From an uncultured Saprospiraceae bacterium (GTDB taxonomy: Bacteria > Bacteroidota > Bacteroidia > Chitinophagales > Saprospiraceae), in the NCBI GenBank assembly GCA_938001865.1, contig CALLAW010000005.1, positions 20,977-84,976 of the forward strand: DNA of 64,000 bases, read 5' to 3'. Positions 15,839-25,128 of this stretch are shown piece by piece. How positions within the stretch are numbered: position 1 is the first letter of the stretch; every line of letters starts with the position of its first letter. A program made the position numbers and the translations under genes. A model generated the notes under the pieces. It was not told the origin of the DNA and ran no database searches. It was given only the letters and a program-made list of their open reading frames with translations.

Positions 15839-16564
15839 ATGGTAGTAAAATTGTATAATTACTTTCTCTGTGAAGAAAAGGAGCTTGTGAAAAAAATTCA
15901 CAACGTCCTTGGTTTTACTCCAAGTAATGTACAACTCTACAAGACTGCATTCTCTCATAAATCCATGAATCAAGGAGCCAATAAAAATGGCATCAACAAC
16001 GAACGCTTAGAGTATCTTGGTGACGCAATACTCTCAACCGTAGTCGCTGAGTACCTCTTCCGTAAGTATCCAACTAAGAAGGAAGGATTCCTCACCAAGA
16101 TGCGATCCAAAATAGTAAAGAGAAATACTCTCAATAAGGTCGCCTCAGAGATGGGCTTAGACCTATTGCTCAGTCACTTTGTCGATACTCGGATCAGTAG
16201 CTCCATGAAGGGCAATGCACTCGAAGCACTCATCGGCGCTATCTATGTCGAACAAGGATACCGTAAAACTCGAAATTATATCATCAAAAATATCCTTATA
16301 AAATACCTCGATATCAACACTCTAGAGACTGTCGAGGATAATCACAAATCCCAACTCCTAGAACACTGCCAAAAGATGGGCAGCAACGTTGAATTTAAAC
16401 TGGTCTCTCGATATAAAGTAGATAAAAGAGACAAATTTAAAATCGCAGTCAATGTCGATGGTAAGCAAAAAAGCGTCGCAGAAGACTATAATAAGAAAGC
16501 CGCTGAACAAAAAGCTGCAAAAATTGCTATATCCCATATACTGAACCAATCAGTATCAGTATAA
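15839..16564 (+). CDS. rnc: Ribonuclease III
   Basis: 241-residue double-strand-specific endoribonuclease for rRNA and mRNA processing. The RNase III signature NNERLEYLGDAIL lies at ~53-65 with E55, E58 and D62, and the second acidic site is KGNALEALIGAIY (E129, with Asn at 126 as I would expect in this phylum). A double-stranded-RNA-binding domain follows (~165-235; KSQLLEHCQK...AAEQKAAKIA). The ATG starts one base after the fabF stop, so the two are co-translated from one mRNA. Confidence 0.95.
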   Translation: MVVKLYNYFLCEEKELVKKIHNVLGFTPSNVQLYKTAFSHKSMNQGANKNGINNERLEYLGDAILSTVVAEYLFRKYPTKKEGFLTKMRSKIVKRNTLNKVASEMGLDLLLSHFVDTRISSSMKGNALEALIGAIYVEQGYRKTRNYIIKNILIKYLDINTLETVEDNHKSQLLEHCQKMGSNVEFKLVSRYKVDKRDKFKIAVNVDGKQKSVAEDYNKKAAEQKAAKIAISHILNQSVSV

Positions 16565-16573
16565 ACGAAATTT

Positions 16574-17779
16574 ATGGATTCTCTATCGCAAATTGTCCTC
16601 GGTGCTGCCGTAGGAGAAGTGGTACTTGGTAAAAAAATCGGAAATCGAGCAATGCTTTGGGGAGCAATCGCTGGGACTATCCCTGACTTAGATATCATCT
16701 CCAATCTCTGGTTGAGTGAGGTAGATGGACTCGCAGCCCATCGAGGGATAAGTCATAGCCTACTCTTCTCTGTACTAGGGGCGGGAGCATTTGGCTGGAT
16801 TGTAGATAAGATCTATTCCTCTCCATATCATAAGCACATCGCCCTCTTACTGCGGTCACTCCTATTCTTGTCTGTGATTGGTGGATTGCTCACCTTAGCA
16901 ATCACTACTCCTCCCAAGTTGATCCCTGCATTGGGTGCCATAGGGATTGGTGTAAGTGGGTATCTCTGGATGAAACGAAGATACGTCACCCATCCCATCG
17001 ACAAACCCAACGCTACATTACAGGAGTGGATGTTACTCTTCTTCTGGGGATTAGTTACGCATCCGATACTTGACTGCTTCACCGTCTATGGGACACAGCT
17101 CTTTGCTCCATTCTCTAAGACACGGGTGGCATGGAGTACCATCTCAGTGGCAGACCCACTCTATACGGTTCCATTTTTGCTCTGCTTGATCATCGCTTCA
17201 TTCTTAGCAAAGGAGTCACGGTTGAGGAGGACGGTCAATTGGCTAGGGATTGGGCTCTCTTGCACTTATCTCCTCTTTACAGTATTCAATAAGCAAGCCA
17301 TTGACAGAATCTTCGTCGAGAGTCTCGATGCACAAGGCTATGAATATACTGACCATATGACCTCTCCGACGATCCTCAACAATATCCTCTGGCATGGAGC
17401 TGCTAAGACAGACTCATCCATCATATTTGGTAAGTATTCATACTTCGACTCGGATAGAGAGATCACATTCTACGAAGAACCACTTGGAGATGCAAATCTC
17501 GCAGGAATCGAAAATCATCGAACGATCCAGATACTGAAGTGGTTCAGCGATGGATATTACAATGTCATCGATCGCCAAGACTATATCCAGTTCAATGATA
17601 TGCGCTATGGAAGATTTACTGATGACAACACTTCTCCTGACAACTATATCTTTAAGTTCAATCTGAGGAGACTTGGACCCACTGACGTGGAAATGCTAGA
17701 GTCTCAAGGCGGACCACCTCCTGGCAATGAAGCAGAGATCTTCGAGGCCCTCTTCAAGCGGATACGGGGAATTGAATAA
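16574..17779 (+). CDS. YdjM-like membrane-bound metal-dependent hydrolase
   Basis: 401 residues of the LexA-binding/YdjM (DUF457) family of inner-membrane putative hydrolases. Family hallmarks: the start MDSLSQIVLGAAVGE, the GTIPDLDII motif and the AAHRGISHSL motif (~54-63) with acidic and His residues thought to bind metal, then several hydrophobic segments and a soluble C-terminal half (~245-401) containing the family's W-x-G and Y-G-R-F segments. Ten bases after rnc, so in the same operon. The biochemical activity of the family is not established. Confidence 0.82.
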   Translation: MDSLSQIVLGAAVGEVVLGKKIGNRAMLWGAIAGTIPDLDIISNLWLSEVDGLAAHRGISHSLLFSVLGAGAFGWIVDKIYSSPYHKHIALLLRSLLFLSVIGGLLTLAITTPPKLIPALGAIGIGVSGYLWMKRRYVTHPIDKPNATLQEWMLLFFWGLVTHPILDCFTVYGTQLFAPFSKTRVAWSTISVADPLYTVPFLLCLIIASFLAKESRLRRTVNWLGIGLSCTYLLFTVFNKQAIDRIFVESLDAQGYEYTDHMTSPTILNNILWHGAAKTDSSIIFGKYSYFDSDREITFYEEPLGDANLAGIENHRTIQILKWFSDGYYNVIDRQDYIQFNDMRYGRFTDDNTSPDNYIFKFNLRRLGPTDVEMLESQGGPPPGNEAEIFEALFKRIRGIE

Positions 17780-17807
17780 GTTGGATATGGGAGTGAAGAC
17801 GAGAGAC

Positions 17808-18815
17808 TTATCCCTCATCCAAAAACTCAAGTACCTTATTGACAAGGTCAGGCGATCCGACGATAAATGGTGACCTCTGATGGAGTTCTGTTGGCTCGAT
17901 ATCCAAGATACGTCTCTTCCCATCTGTAGCGATACCTCCCGCTTGCTCTGCTAAGAATGCCATCGGCTTACACTCATACAAGAGTCTCAACTTACCATTC
18001 GGTGCAGTAGTCGTAGATGGATAGAGATAGATACCTCCTTTGATCATATTTCGATGAAAATCGGACACCATAGACCCTATATACCTGCTCGTCATAGGAC
18101 GTCCTGATGCTGGGTCTGATGCTTTGCAATACTGCAGATATGACTTGATCCCATCAGAGAAGAATGGGTAGTTACCTTCATTGGTAGAGTAGATCTTCCC
18201 TGTCTGTGGAAATTGGATAGATTCATTGGATAAGAAAAATACTCCAATCGATGGATCAAATGTAAATCCATGTACTCCGTCACCCACTGACAAGACTAGC
18301 ATCGTAGATGATCCATAGATGACATAGCCTGCTGCGACGATTTCTGTACCCTTCTGGAGGAAGTCTTTCAACTCTGCCTTCTGACCTACAGGTGTCACTC
18401 GTCGGTAAATAGAAAAGATGGTTCCAATCGAGACATTGACATCGATATTGCTCGAGCCATCGAGTGGATCTATCAGGACTACATACTTACCACCGCGACA
18501 AGACTCAGACTCGAATGCGATAAAAGAGTCTTCTTCCTCGCTAGCAACGCCACAGATCTGAGCCCTTGCCTTGAATGCCGCGATAAACTTAGCATTAGCG
18601 TAGACATCCAATTTTTGTTGGTCTTCGCCTTGGATGTTCGTATTGCCCATCTGTCCCATGATCTCATCTACAAGACCTGCCTTATTGATCTCACTATTGA
18701 CAACCTTAGTTGCAAGTTTGATACAACTCAAGATACTGGTCAACTCCCCAGTAGAGTTAGATGATGCAGCTTGGCTCTGTATAATGTGCTCGCCAAGTGT
18801 CCTGAAGTTTGCCAT
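17808..18815 (-). CDS. fbp: Class I fructose-1,6-bisphosphatase
   Basis: 335-residue gluconeogenic phosphatase removing the C1 phosphate of fructose-1,6-bisphosphate. Key motifs: the metal site [13 protein letters not shown] (with preceding SEEEDSF glutamates), the [12 protein letters not shown] sugar-binding stretch, and [17 protein letters not shown] near the end. The open frame runs nine codons further to 18842, but a TACCTTTG promoter box on the same strand covers 18849-18842, so translation more likely begins at the internal ATG at 18815 ([11 protein letters not shown]), which is also the normal family N-terminus. Convergent with the upstream membrane hydrolase gene. Confidence 0.95.
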   Translation of the reverse strand: MANFRTLGEHIIQSQAASSNSTGELTSILSCIKLATKVVNSEINKAGLVDEIMGQMGNTNIQGEDQQKLDVYANAKFIAAFKARAQICGVASEEEDSFIAFESESCRGGKYVVLIDPLDGSSNIDVNVSIGTIFSIYRRVTPVGQKAELKDFLQKGTEIVAAGYVIYGSSTMLVLSVGDGVHGFTFDPSIGVFFLSNESIQFPQTGKIYSTNEGNYPFFSDGIKSYLQYCKASDPASGRPMTSRYIGSMVSDFHRNMIKGGIYLYPSTTTAPNGKLRLLYECKPMAFLAEQAGGIATDGKRRILDIEPTELHQRSPFIVGSPDLVNKVLEFLDEG

Positions 18816-18841
18816 ACTATTGAAGATTTGATAGATTAGCA

Positions 18842-18849
18842 CAAAGGTA
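18842..18849 (-). promoter_or_regulatory. TACCTTTG -7 element for fbp
   Basis: On the minus strand TAnnTTTG lies 26 bp before the fbp ATG at 18815, leaving room for a short leader. It also argues against the longer N-terminus. Confidence 0.55.
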
Positions 18850-18982
18850 GAGATACTTCTACATCACATCTCTTAAGAGAGTATCTTTTTATTCAGTATT
18901 TTTGAGTGATTAACTGATCTGATTACATTACATGATAATGGGAATCGAGATTCAAATAGATTATTCGTAATAAGTCGACTGC

Positions 18983-19873
18983 ATGAAGGCATTAGTAATA
19001 TCTGGAGGAGGAAGCAAAGGAGCATTTGCAGGAGGAGTAGCTGAGTACTTAATCAATGTCGCTAAGCGTGATTATGACATCTTCGTAGCATGCTCCACGG
19101 GTAGCTTGCTGATCCCACACCTATCGATAGGAGAGGTCGGTAGGATCAAGGAGATCTTCACCAATGTCTGTCAGGATGATATATTCAATATCTCACCATT
19201 TCACATCAAGCGATTGCCTACGGGTGAGTTTAAGACTAAGATCAACCATTGGAACTCTATCAGGATGTTTCTCAAGCGAAAAAAAACGTTTGGCGAACAC
19301 AAAAATTTACGTAAAGTAATCAGTAAAATCTTCACTGAAGCAGACTATGATAAGATCCGTGCTACTGAGAAGAAAGTCGTCGTTACTGTCAGCAATCTGA
19401 CGACTAATCGAGTAGTCTATAAGCATCTCAAGGACTTTGAGTATGAAGATTTCTGTGATTGGATGTGGGCTTCGACGAGTTTCGTACCATTCATGTCACT
19501 CGTAGAGAAGAATGGATACGAATATGCAGATGGTGGATTTGGCAATTATGTCCCGATCGAAGAAGCAGTAAATCTCGGTGCTACCGAAGTGGATGTGGTC
19601 ATCCTCAAGCCTAGGCAGAGCAATCATGATATTACTACTACGACCAATGCATTTGACTTGTTTTTCAAGACGATGGAGTTTTCGCTAGATCAACTCTCTT
19701 ATCAAGATATCCTGATCGGTCATCTGGAGAGCATCTACAATAATAGTGTCAAGGCCAAATTTTTCTTTACCCCTAGACTACTCACTAAGCATAGCTTCAT
19801 CTTTGAACCAGAGCTGATGAAGCAGTGGTGGCAAGAAGGATACGACTACGCTAAGATGAGAGAAACTCAGTAG
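18983..19873 (+). CDS. Patatin-like phospholipase
   Basis: 296-residue patatin-family serine hydrolase, expected to release fatty acids from membrane lipids. The oxyanion loop SGGGSKGAFAGG starts at residue 7 and the nucleophile S38 sits in VACSTGS, an A-x-S-x-G elbow instead of the usual G-x-S-x-G. The catalytic Asp is in YADGGFGNYVP (DGG/DGA-type motif). No signal peptide. The 5' region has no clear promoter match. It stands as a single gene between divergent fbp and convergent pdeM. Substrate not determinable. Confidence 0.85.
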   Translation: MKALVISGGGSKGAFAGGVAEYLINVAKRDYDIFVACSTGSLLIPHLSIGEVGRIKEIFTNVCQDDIFNISPFHIKRLPTGEFKTKINHWNSIRMFLKRKKTFGEHKNLRKVISKIFTEADYDKIRATEKKVVVTVSNLTTNRVVYKHLKDFEYEDFCDWMWASTSFVPFMSLVEKNGYEYADGGFGNYVPIEEAVNLGATEVDVVILKPRQSNHDITTTTNAFDLFFKTMEFSLDQLSYQDILIGHLESIYNNSVKAKFFFTPRLLTKHSFIFEPELMKQWWQEGYDYAKMRETQ

Positions 19874-19912
19874 AGGAAGTCTCAATTATCTACTCTTATT
19901 GATTACTTGGGC

Positions 19913-20587
19913 TTACATCGCCATCACCTTATTCCCTGTACACACATACACTGAGTCTGACTTGCGAGGTTTGATGGTCTTACTCCCAGTAAAGCTCCCA
20001 AAAGCAGGTAATAGGGTCTGCTCATCGGTACAGTAATAACATGGAAGCCGCATTCTATCTCTTCCTTTACCTCTGAGTTGGACGGCAGGATGGATATGAC
20101 CTGCGATATTGTGCCACCCAGCGTACTCCGCAGTAAGTGGCAGAGGGAGTGGGATGTGTGTCAGAGCAAATGGTGCCAACCGATACTCATCTAAGATTGT
20201 CAGTGCTGAGATCTTATCTAAGTGATGCCTGCTATGGATGTCATGATTACCCTCTGTCAAGATGAAGTGTATCTCTGGAAACTGTGACATAATCTCCTCT
20301 AGTATCTTACACTCTGCATTGTAGTCTGAGTGGATAAGGTCACCAAGAAAGACGCATGTCTGGATGTTATAGTTGAGTAGGATATGTGTGAGATTTTGCC
20401 AATTCTGATACTCACCAGCTTGAGGGATACCGATCCCTGCCTTCCTAAATGTGGACAACTTGCCGATATGAAGGTCAGCGATGATGCACAGATGATGCTT
20501 CGGCCAGTAGATCGCCTTCTCTGGGAGGAGCCAGAGGGTCTCATCCATCAGAGTGATCTCGAGTGAGTTAGTCGGTGACTGTGTCAT
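19913..20587 (-). CDS. pdeM: PdeM-type metallophosphoesterase
   Basis: 224-residue calcineurin-like phosphoesterase matching the ligase-associated DNA-damage-response endonuclease PdeM. Metal motifs occur in order: ADLHIGK (~38-44), GDLIHSD, E-G-N-H-D, THIP and the GHIHP motif. Family members elsewhere cluster with an ATP-dependent DNA ligase, a Lhr-like helicase and a beta-CASP exonuclease; none of those is in this window. Here it starts six bases after the stop of rlmN and is almost certainly co-transcribed with it. The DNA-repair role is carried over from the family. Confidence 0.8.
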   Translation of the reverse strand: MTQSPTNSLEITLMDETLWLLPEKAIYWPKHHLCIIADLHIGKLSTFRKAGIGIPQAGEYQNWQNLTHILLNYNIQTCVFLGDLIHSDYNAECKILEEIMSQFPEIHFILTEGNHDIHSRHHLDKISALTILDEYRLAPFALTHIPLPLPLTAEYAGWHNIAGHIHPAVQLRGKGRDRMRLPCYYCTDEQTLLPAFGSFTGSKTIKPRKSDSVYVCTGNKVMAM

Positions 20588-20593
20588 GAGGTA

Positions 20594-21640
20594 TTACTCC
20601 TTATTAGCGAGCTGACCGCAGGCTGCATCGATATCCTTACCTCTGCTCCGCCTGACTGTAACCATGATTCCAGCATCTCTTATCATTTTAGCGAAAGCGT
20701 CTACATCTTGCTCTGGAGCTCGAGTGAAGTCTATGCCATCTATCGGATTGTACTCTATGATATTGACCTTGACGGGAAATATCCTACAGAGTTTGATGAG
20801 ATTATTCGCATCTTCTCGGGTAAGGTTGAAGTTGTCAAATGCGATGTACTCATAGAATATCATGTTCTTCGTCTTACTGAAGAAGTACTCGATCGCCTCC
20901 ATCAATACCTCCAGATTATTCTGTTCGTTGATTGGCATGATTTCATTCCGTTTGAGATCATCGGCAGCATGGAGTGAGAGAGCTAGATTACACTTGATAT
21001 CTTCGTCAGCAAGCTTAGTGATCATCTTAGCGATCCCAGCTGTACTTATGGTAATCCTCCTTGGTGACATGGCTAGCCCCTTGTCAGATGTGATATAATC
21101 TATGGACTGCAGGACTGGTCGATACGCCAGTAAGGGCTCACCCATCCCCATATAGACGATATTAGTCAGGGGCAATCCATAGGTGTCGAGGCACAGTTGG
21201 TTAGTGAGACTGATCTGATCATAGATCTCACTGGCATCGAGATTTCTGACTCGCTTCATCTGTCCTGTTGCACAGAACTTGCATGACAGACTACACCCTA
21301 CCTGTGATGATACACATACGGTGAATCTCTTATCATCAGGTACCGGGATAAGTACAGTCTCTATCAGTGCATCATCATGGAGGCGATACCTAGACTTGAT
21401 CGTCCCATCAGTAGAGACTTGCTGTCTGTCTAGTGTCAGTGCATTGAAGATAAAGTTAGCATTGAGTTTTTCACGCAGTGCCTTGGAGAGGTTAGTCATA
21501 TCATCGAACTGTGTTGCCCCTTTCTTCCAGAGCCACTCGTAGACCTGCTTAGCTCTGAATGATGGTTCGCCTAGGTCTTTCATGATGTCTTTCAACTCAT
21601 CCTGACTGCACTTCCTGATATTGATTTTGCTCGTGTCCAT
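20594..21640 (-). CDS. rlmN: 23S rRNA/tRNA adenosine C2-methyltransferase RlmN
   Basis: 348-residue radical-SAM methylase that modifies A2503 of 23S rRNA and A37 of some tRNAs. The 4Fe-4S motif C-S-L-S-C-K-F-C (CxxxCxxC, ~115-122) is followed by ATGQMKR; the SAM-binding YMGMGEPLL and ISTAGI segments come next. The catalytic C-terminal Cys is in IDAACGQLA, and the other catalytic Cys lies in the radical-SAM core. ATG start. A TACCTTTG box sits upstream at 21689-21682. It heads a two-gene operon with pdeM. Confidence 0.95.
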   Translation of the reverse strand: MDTSKINIRKCSQDELKDIMKDLGEPSFRAKQVYEWLWKKGATQFDDMTNLSKALREKLNANFIFNALTLDRQQVSTDGTIKSRYRLHDDALIETVLIPVPDDKRFTVCVSSQVGCSLSCKFCATGQMKRVRNLDASEIYDQISLTNQLCLDTYGLPLTNIVYMGMGEPLLAYRPVLQSIDYITSDKGLAMSPRRITISTAGIAKMITKLADEDIKCNLALSLHAADDLKRNEIMPINEQNNLEVLMEAIEYFFSKTKNMIFYEYIAFDNFNLTREDANNLIKLCRIFPVKVNIIEYNPIDGIDFTRAPEQDVDAFAKMIRDAGIMVTVRRSRGKDIDAACGQLANKE

Positions 21641-21681
21641 AGATGATTAGTCGTGTTGCATAATTTTTACTTGAGTTACTA

Positions 21682-21689
21682 CAAAGGTA
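21682..21689 (-). promoter_or_regulatory. TACCTTTG -7 element for rlmN
   Basis: Minus-strand TAnnTTTG match 41 bp before the rlmN ATG. No clean TTG at the -33 position was found. Confidence 0.5.
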
Positions 21690-21821
21690 ACCGATGTGTC
21701 CTTAGAGAGAGATAGATTAGATAATTAAGTCCAAGTTTGACATCATTAGATCACATTCACTATCTTGCGATGTGAAATAATAGGAGCTCACTCAGTCATC
21801 GTCTCTTAATAATACATTACT

Positions 21822-22193
21822 ATGAAACTCGGAGCATTTTCTGTCAGTCTATCAGTCAAAGACCTCAATACTTCAAGAGCCTTCTATGCCAAGTTGGGCT
21901 TCACCCAGTTAGCTGGCAGTATGGAGAAGAACTATCTCATCATGAAGAATGAAGACTCTCTTATAGGCCTCTTCCAAGGAATGTTTGAAGGGAACATCTT
22001 GACATTCAATCCTGGATGGGATACATCCGGCCTTGACATCGAAGACTTTGACGATATCAGGAAGATCCAAGCCTCACTCAAGGCGAGTGGCGTCACGCTT
22101 ATCAGCGAAGCAGATCCAGAGACGAGTGGCCCAGCGAGTATGATGCTCACTGATCCTGATGGCAATATGATATTGATCGATCAGCACATCTAA
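21822..22193 (+). CDS. VOC-fold protein (glyoxalase/bleomycin-resistance family)
   Basis: 123 residues making one vicinal-oxygen-chelate module pair: a first half SVSLSVKDLNTSRAFYAKLGF and a second half ending MMLTDPDGNMILIDQH. The DPDGN motif is typical. The group includes glyoxalases, dioxygenases and antibiotic-binding proteins, so a specific reaction cannot be named; the usual first metal-binding His is not evident. ATG start; about 145 bp before the FkbM gene. Confidence 0.8.
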   Translation: MKLGAFSVSLSVKDLNTSRAFYAKLGFTQLAGSMEKNYLIMKNEDSLIGLFQGMFEGNILTFNPGWDTSGLDIEDFDDIRKIQASLKASGVTLISEADPETSGPASMMLTDPDGNMILIDQHI

Positions 22194-22338
22194 GCTCGCT
22201 GATTGGAATCATCCTCATGTACTCTCAATCTATCCCACTCTGTCAACAGGAGTACTCTGAGCACATCAACACAGCGATACTTCGACATCTCACTCTCTAT
22301 GCCAGGGATACTCACTGATCTGATACCACAATAGCCCG

Positions 22339-23256
22339 ATGACCAAATCCCAACTCCTTGATAACCTTGCATCTGTAGAACGAAGAGCCTCAGTGTCCAA
22401 GCTGAGAAGAATGCTGCATCATCCAGCTAGATATCTCACAGCAATCCTTCATCGTCAACTCTTCTACAGGTGGACAAAGAGTGATATCCAAGTGAAATCT
22501 TCAACATTCTTTGGCGAGCAGATGCACCTCCGACTGCCGTCTAGCACCGATATCTACTTGACTGGAGGTAAGCCCCATGATTCCGAAATCAGATTAGCAG
22601 CCTATCTGATCCATCAGCTTGATCTTGGTGATACATTCGTCGATGTAGGTGCCCACTACGGATACTTTACACTCTTAGCCTCTTCACTCGTAGGTAAAGG
22701 TGGGACGGTCATCTCCTATGAACCATCTCCAAATACATATTCCATACTCCACCAGAATGTCAAAGACATTGCTCACATCAAGAGCTACAACTCGGCTGTG
22801 TCAGACAGTGATCACTCTCTGACATTCTATGAGTTTCCCAACTACTACTCCGAGTATAATACCTTCGATGTCACCCAATTTGTCGATAAAGATTGGTATC
22901 AGATATACCCTCCTGAGCAGATCAAAGTCAATTGTGTACAGCTCCAATCAGAAATAGAGTCCTTGCATATAGATCCAAAAATAATCAAAATCGATGTCGA
23001 AGGAGCTGAGTATCAAGTCATCAAAGGTATGCAGGACTACTTGTCAGCTCACTCTACTACTCTCGTAATGGAGTATCTCAACACTCATCGAGGCAATAGT
23101 GGACACCAGCAAGCAGAGCACCTCCTCAAGACACTTGGATACTCAGCATCCATTATCAATAGAGACGGGAGCTTACAGCGGATTGGCTCAGCCTCTGCAT
23201 ACCTAGATGCTAATGCAATAGAATCAGAAAATATCGTTTTTGCAAAACGTCTGTAA
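22339..23256 (+). CDS. FkbM-family SAM-dependent methyltransferase
   Basis: 305 residues of the FkbM methyltransferase family, which usually O-methylates sugars or other small molecules. Motif I is FVDVGAHYGYFTLL (~100-113), followed by the acidic SYEPSP loop; the KIDVEGAEYQVIKG motif (~212-225) is the FkbM signature. The N-terminal ~85 residues are basic and are not part of the catalytic fold. No signal peptide. Convergent with the T9SS gene, with only two bases between the stops. Substrate unknown; a glycan-modifying role is a guess. Confidence 0.85.
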   Translation: MTKSQLLDNLASVERRASVSKLRRMLHHPARYLTAILHRQLFYRWTKSDIQVKSSTFFGEQMHLRLPSSTDIYLTGGKPHDSEIRLAAYLIHQLDLGDTFVDVGAHYGYFTLLASSLVGKGGTVISYEPSPNTYSILHQNVKDIAHIKSYNSAVSDSDHSLTFYEFPNYYSEYNTFDVTQFVDKDWYQIYPPEQIKVNCVQLQSEIESLHIDPKIIKIDVEGAEYQVIKGMQDYLSAHSTTLVMEYLNTHRGNSGHQQAEHLLKTLGYSASIINRDGSLQRIGSASAYLDANAIESENIVFAKRL

Positions 23257-23258
23257 AC

Positions 23259-24797
23259 TCATTCTTTGATGATTTTGTAGACTGAGAGGTGGGCATCGAC
23301 TGTACTCTGTATCGAGAGGAAATATAATCCAACTCCGAGTGCCTCTAGATCTATGATGAGAGGACCATCTACTCCCGTATAGTCCACGACTATGTTACCT
23401 ACAAGATCTACGACCTTGATCTCATAATTAGCCAATTCACCTCCTATCACTACCTGATCTGTGAATGGATTGGGGTAGATATTGATTGCATTTACCTCAG
23501 TGATGACATGACTTGTAGCAGTAGCGAAGGCTGGTAACTCTACGACATAGCTATCCACTGAGTGACCATCATCTGCTCCACTCCAATCTGAACCAAACAA
23601 TACTCTCGTGCCAGTAGGACTGATCACAGCATGTGGCTCTCCCCAGTAATCATACTCATCCTCATCACTCCTGTGATGTCCGATCCGACAGACTTGGATA
23701 TTATCTGCATCTGCCAAGGCGATTACCAACTCCTGATCGAGGAGTTGCTGTCCATCTTGATCATAGCCTATCAGAGAGGCACAGAGCCAGCCTGGAGTGA
23801 CATTCTTGTATGCAAGAGCACTGATATGGGTGCCCGACTGAGAGTAATCATATCCAAGATCTTCGCTGATCATAGAGTAGCAAGTGCCATCTGTCATGTC
23901 ATGAGCTACGAGATTACCTCCGCAGCCTCCATCAGGCCCATCAGCAAATGCTACAGCAAAGTGAGCATCATTTCCATTGCTCAGACGGCCCTCACAAGCA
24001 TGCTCAGTGCTCGACTCATTGAGCATGACACTGAGGTTGCCATCAGTATCATATCCTTGAGTTTGGTGATAATATCTGATACCAGATGGACTCGGCATCG
24101 GAGCTGTGTAAGCGACATCACTCATATCAAAGACTGTCACCTCCCCAGTCGAGATACGGTATGCATAAGCACTACTGTTTCCACATCTCCAGGTAAATAC
24201 ATCACTATCCCATGACATCATCTGGATATCATTACCCATTGCAATGTCTTCACTACAGTCGGATATGTCGTCCATATTGACAACGATAGTCTTGGTCTGT
24301 AGTGCTACATTATACTTGATGAAATCATCAGTCGTAGCCTCAGGATAATAGAAAATATCTGGATCTTCAAAGTCCCAAAAGATCTGCTCCAAATCGGCTG
24401 GATTGATATCTGTAAGATTGCGGATATGTGTATACTCCATACCATCCAGTAAGAGGTGGACAGCATTATCTACATCATAGAGTATCATCTTAGACTCGTC
24501 CGTATTCCAAGCTTGGATAGTACTGTACATCGGCACTATTTTGTGTCCAGCACCGGCATCAGTGATCCTTCTAATCGTAGTACCGAAACTTGGATCAGTG
24601 ATCGTACCTAGATAGCTAGGCTTAGCGACTGGCTGCATGGGATGGAGTTGAAGGTCATTGACTAGGAGCCCCTCTGTCAGATCTTGAGCCATAAGTGAGA
24701 CACACGAGATCACAAGCATACAGAGCAGAGATGTCACAGCTCTATGCTTATTGGAGTATGCATATTGTGAAGTGTGATTACCAAGAGATAAGGGCAT
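23259..24797 (-). CDS. T9SS-secreted beta-propeller-like protein
   Basis: 512 residues. A signal peptide ends near VSLMAQ, the middle (~60-430) reads like repeated beta-propeller blades (TTIRRITDAG, MILYDVDNAV, SPSGIRYYHQ, ISPTGTRVLFGSDWSG), and the C-terminus is a type A sorting domain beginning INIYPNPFTD and ending LYFLSIQ...VYKIIKE. It is probably exported and anchored on or released from the surface. The blade pattern resembles TolB/oligogalacturonate-lyase-type propellers, without a supported catalytic site. The first 20 or so codons lie opposite the decayed paralogue remnant at 24755-25000 and give an unusually long n-region; the true start could be the GTG at 24737. Confidence 0.75.
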   Translation of the reverse strand: MPLSLGNHTSQYAYSNKHRAVTSLLCMLVISCVSLMAQDLTEGLLVNDLQLHPMQPVAKPSYLGTITDPSFGTTIRRITDAGAGHKIVPMYSTIQAWNTDESKMILYDVDNAVHLLLDGMEYTHIRNLTDINPADLEQIFWDFEDPDIFYYPEATTDDFIKYNVALQTKTIVVNMDDISDCSEDIAMGNDIQMMSWDSDVFTWRCGNSSAYAYRISTGEVTVFDMSDVAYTAPMPSPSGIRYYHQTQGYDTDGNLSVMLNESSTEHACEGRLSNGNDAHFAVAFADGPDGGCGGNLVAHDMTDGTCYSMISEDLGYDYSQSGTHISALAYKNVTPGWLCASLIGYDQDGQQLLDQELVIALADADNIQVCRIGHHRSDEDEYDYWGEPHAVISPTGTRVLFGSDWSGADDGHSVDSYVVELPAFATATSHVITEVNAINIYPNPFTDQVVIGGELANYEIKVVDLVGNIVVDYTGVDGPLIIDLEALGVGLYFLSIQSTVDAHLSVYKIIKE

Positions 24798-25000
24798 ATG
24801 TGAGAGTTTTCACGATGAGTGTATGGATTTAAAATCTGACATTGATATCGATCCGAACCTCAGAATGACGGCACAGAGCTACTCCAATGATTATGAACAT
24901 AAAGACTCAAGCAATCTTCAATGATCCGAATGACTCAATCACAGAGATAACAACGAATGTAATCGCATTTTCAGTCAATATCTGTAGAGACAGCAGCTAA
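24755..25000 (+). pseudogene. Decayed tandem copy of the gene at 25129
   Basis: Base-level similarity to the intact gene at 25129-26154 is visible. Around 24802-24828 the sequence reads E-S-F-H-D-E-C-M-D, against E-S-F-H-D-Q-L-I-D in the intact gene near 25857. At 24887-25000 it reads M-I-M-N-I-K-T-Q-A...N-I-C and stop, against T-I-M-N-I-K-T-Q-A...N-I-C. The DxDxGP region between has lost its frame, and in-frame stops occur, so this is a 3' remnant of a duplicated gene. Weaker matches may reach further left, under the opposite gene's 5' end. Confidence 0.65.
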
Positions 25001-25128
25001 GATGCTAAAAATAAAAAACCCATTGACTAAAGAGAGTTGTAGCCCAAACAGGAAAATTTACTTTTTGTGTAGAATTATTTCTCTTGGGATGGAGTTAAAT
25101 CTTCTGATCACTCTTCTACTCAAATATA
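24798..25128. other. Intergenic stretch largely made of a gene remnant
   Basis: The first 200 bases are the decayed paralogue described separately. The last ~125 bp (AT-rich) should hold the promoter for the gene at 25129; no clean TAnnTTTG box was found. Confidence 0.5.

Noticed and set aside
23631..24215. 194-residue open frame on the plus strand inside the T9SS protein gene
   Set aside because: Antisense shadow of the gene at 23259-24797; no signal peptide, no family motif and strand-biased composition.
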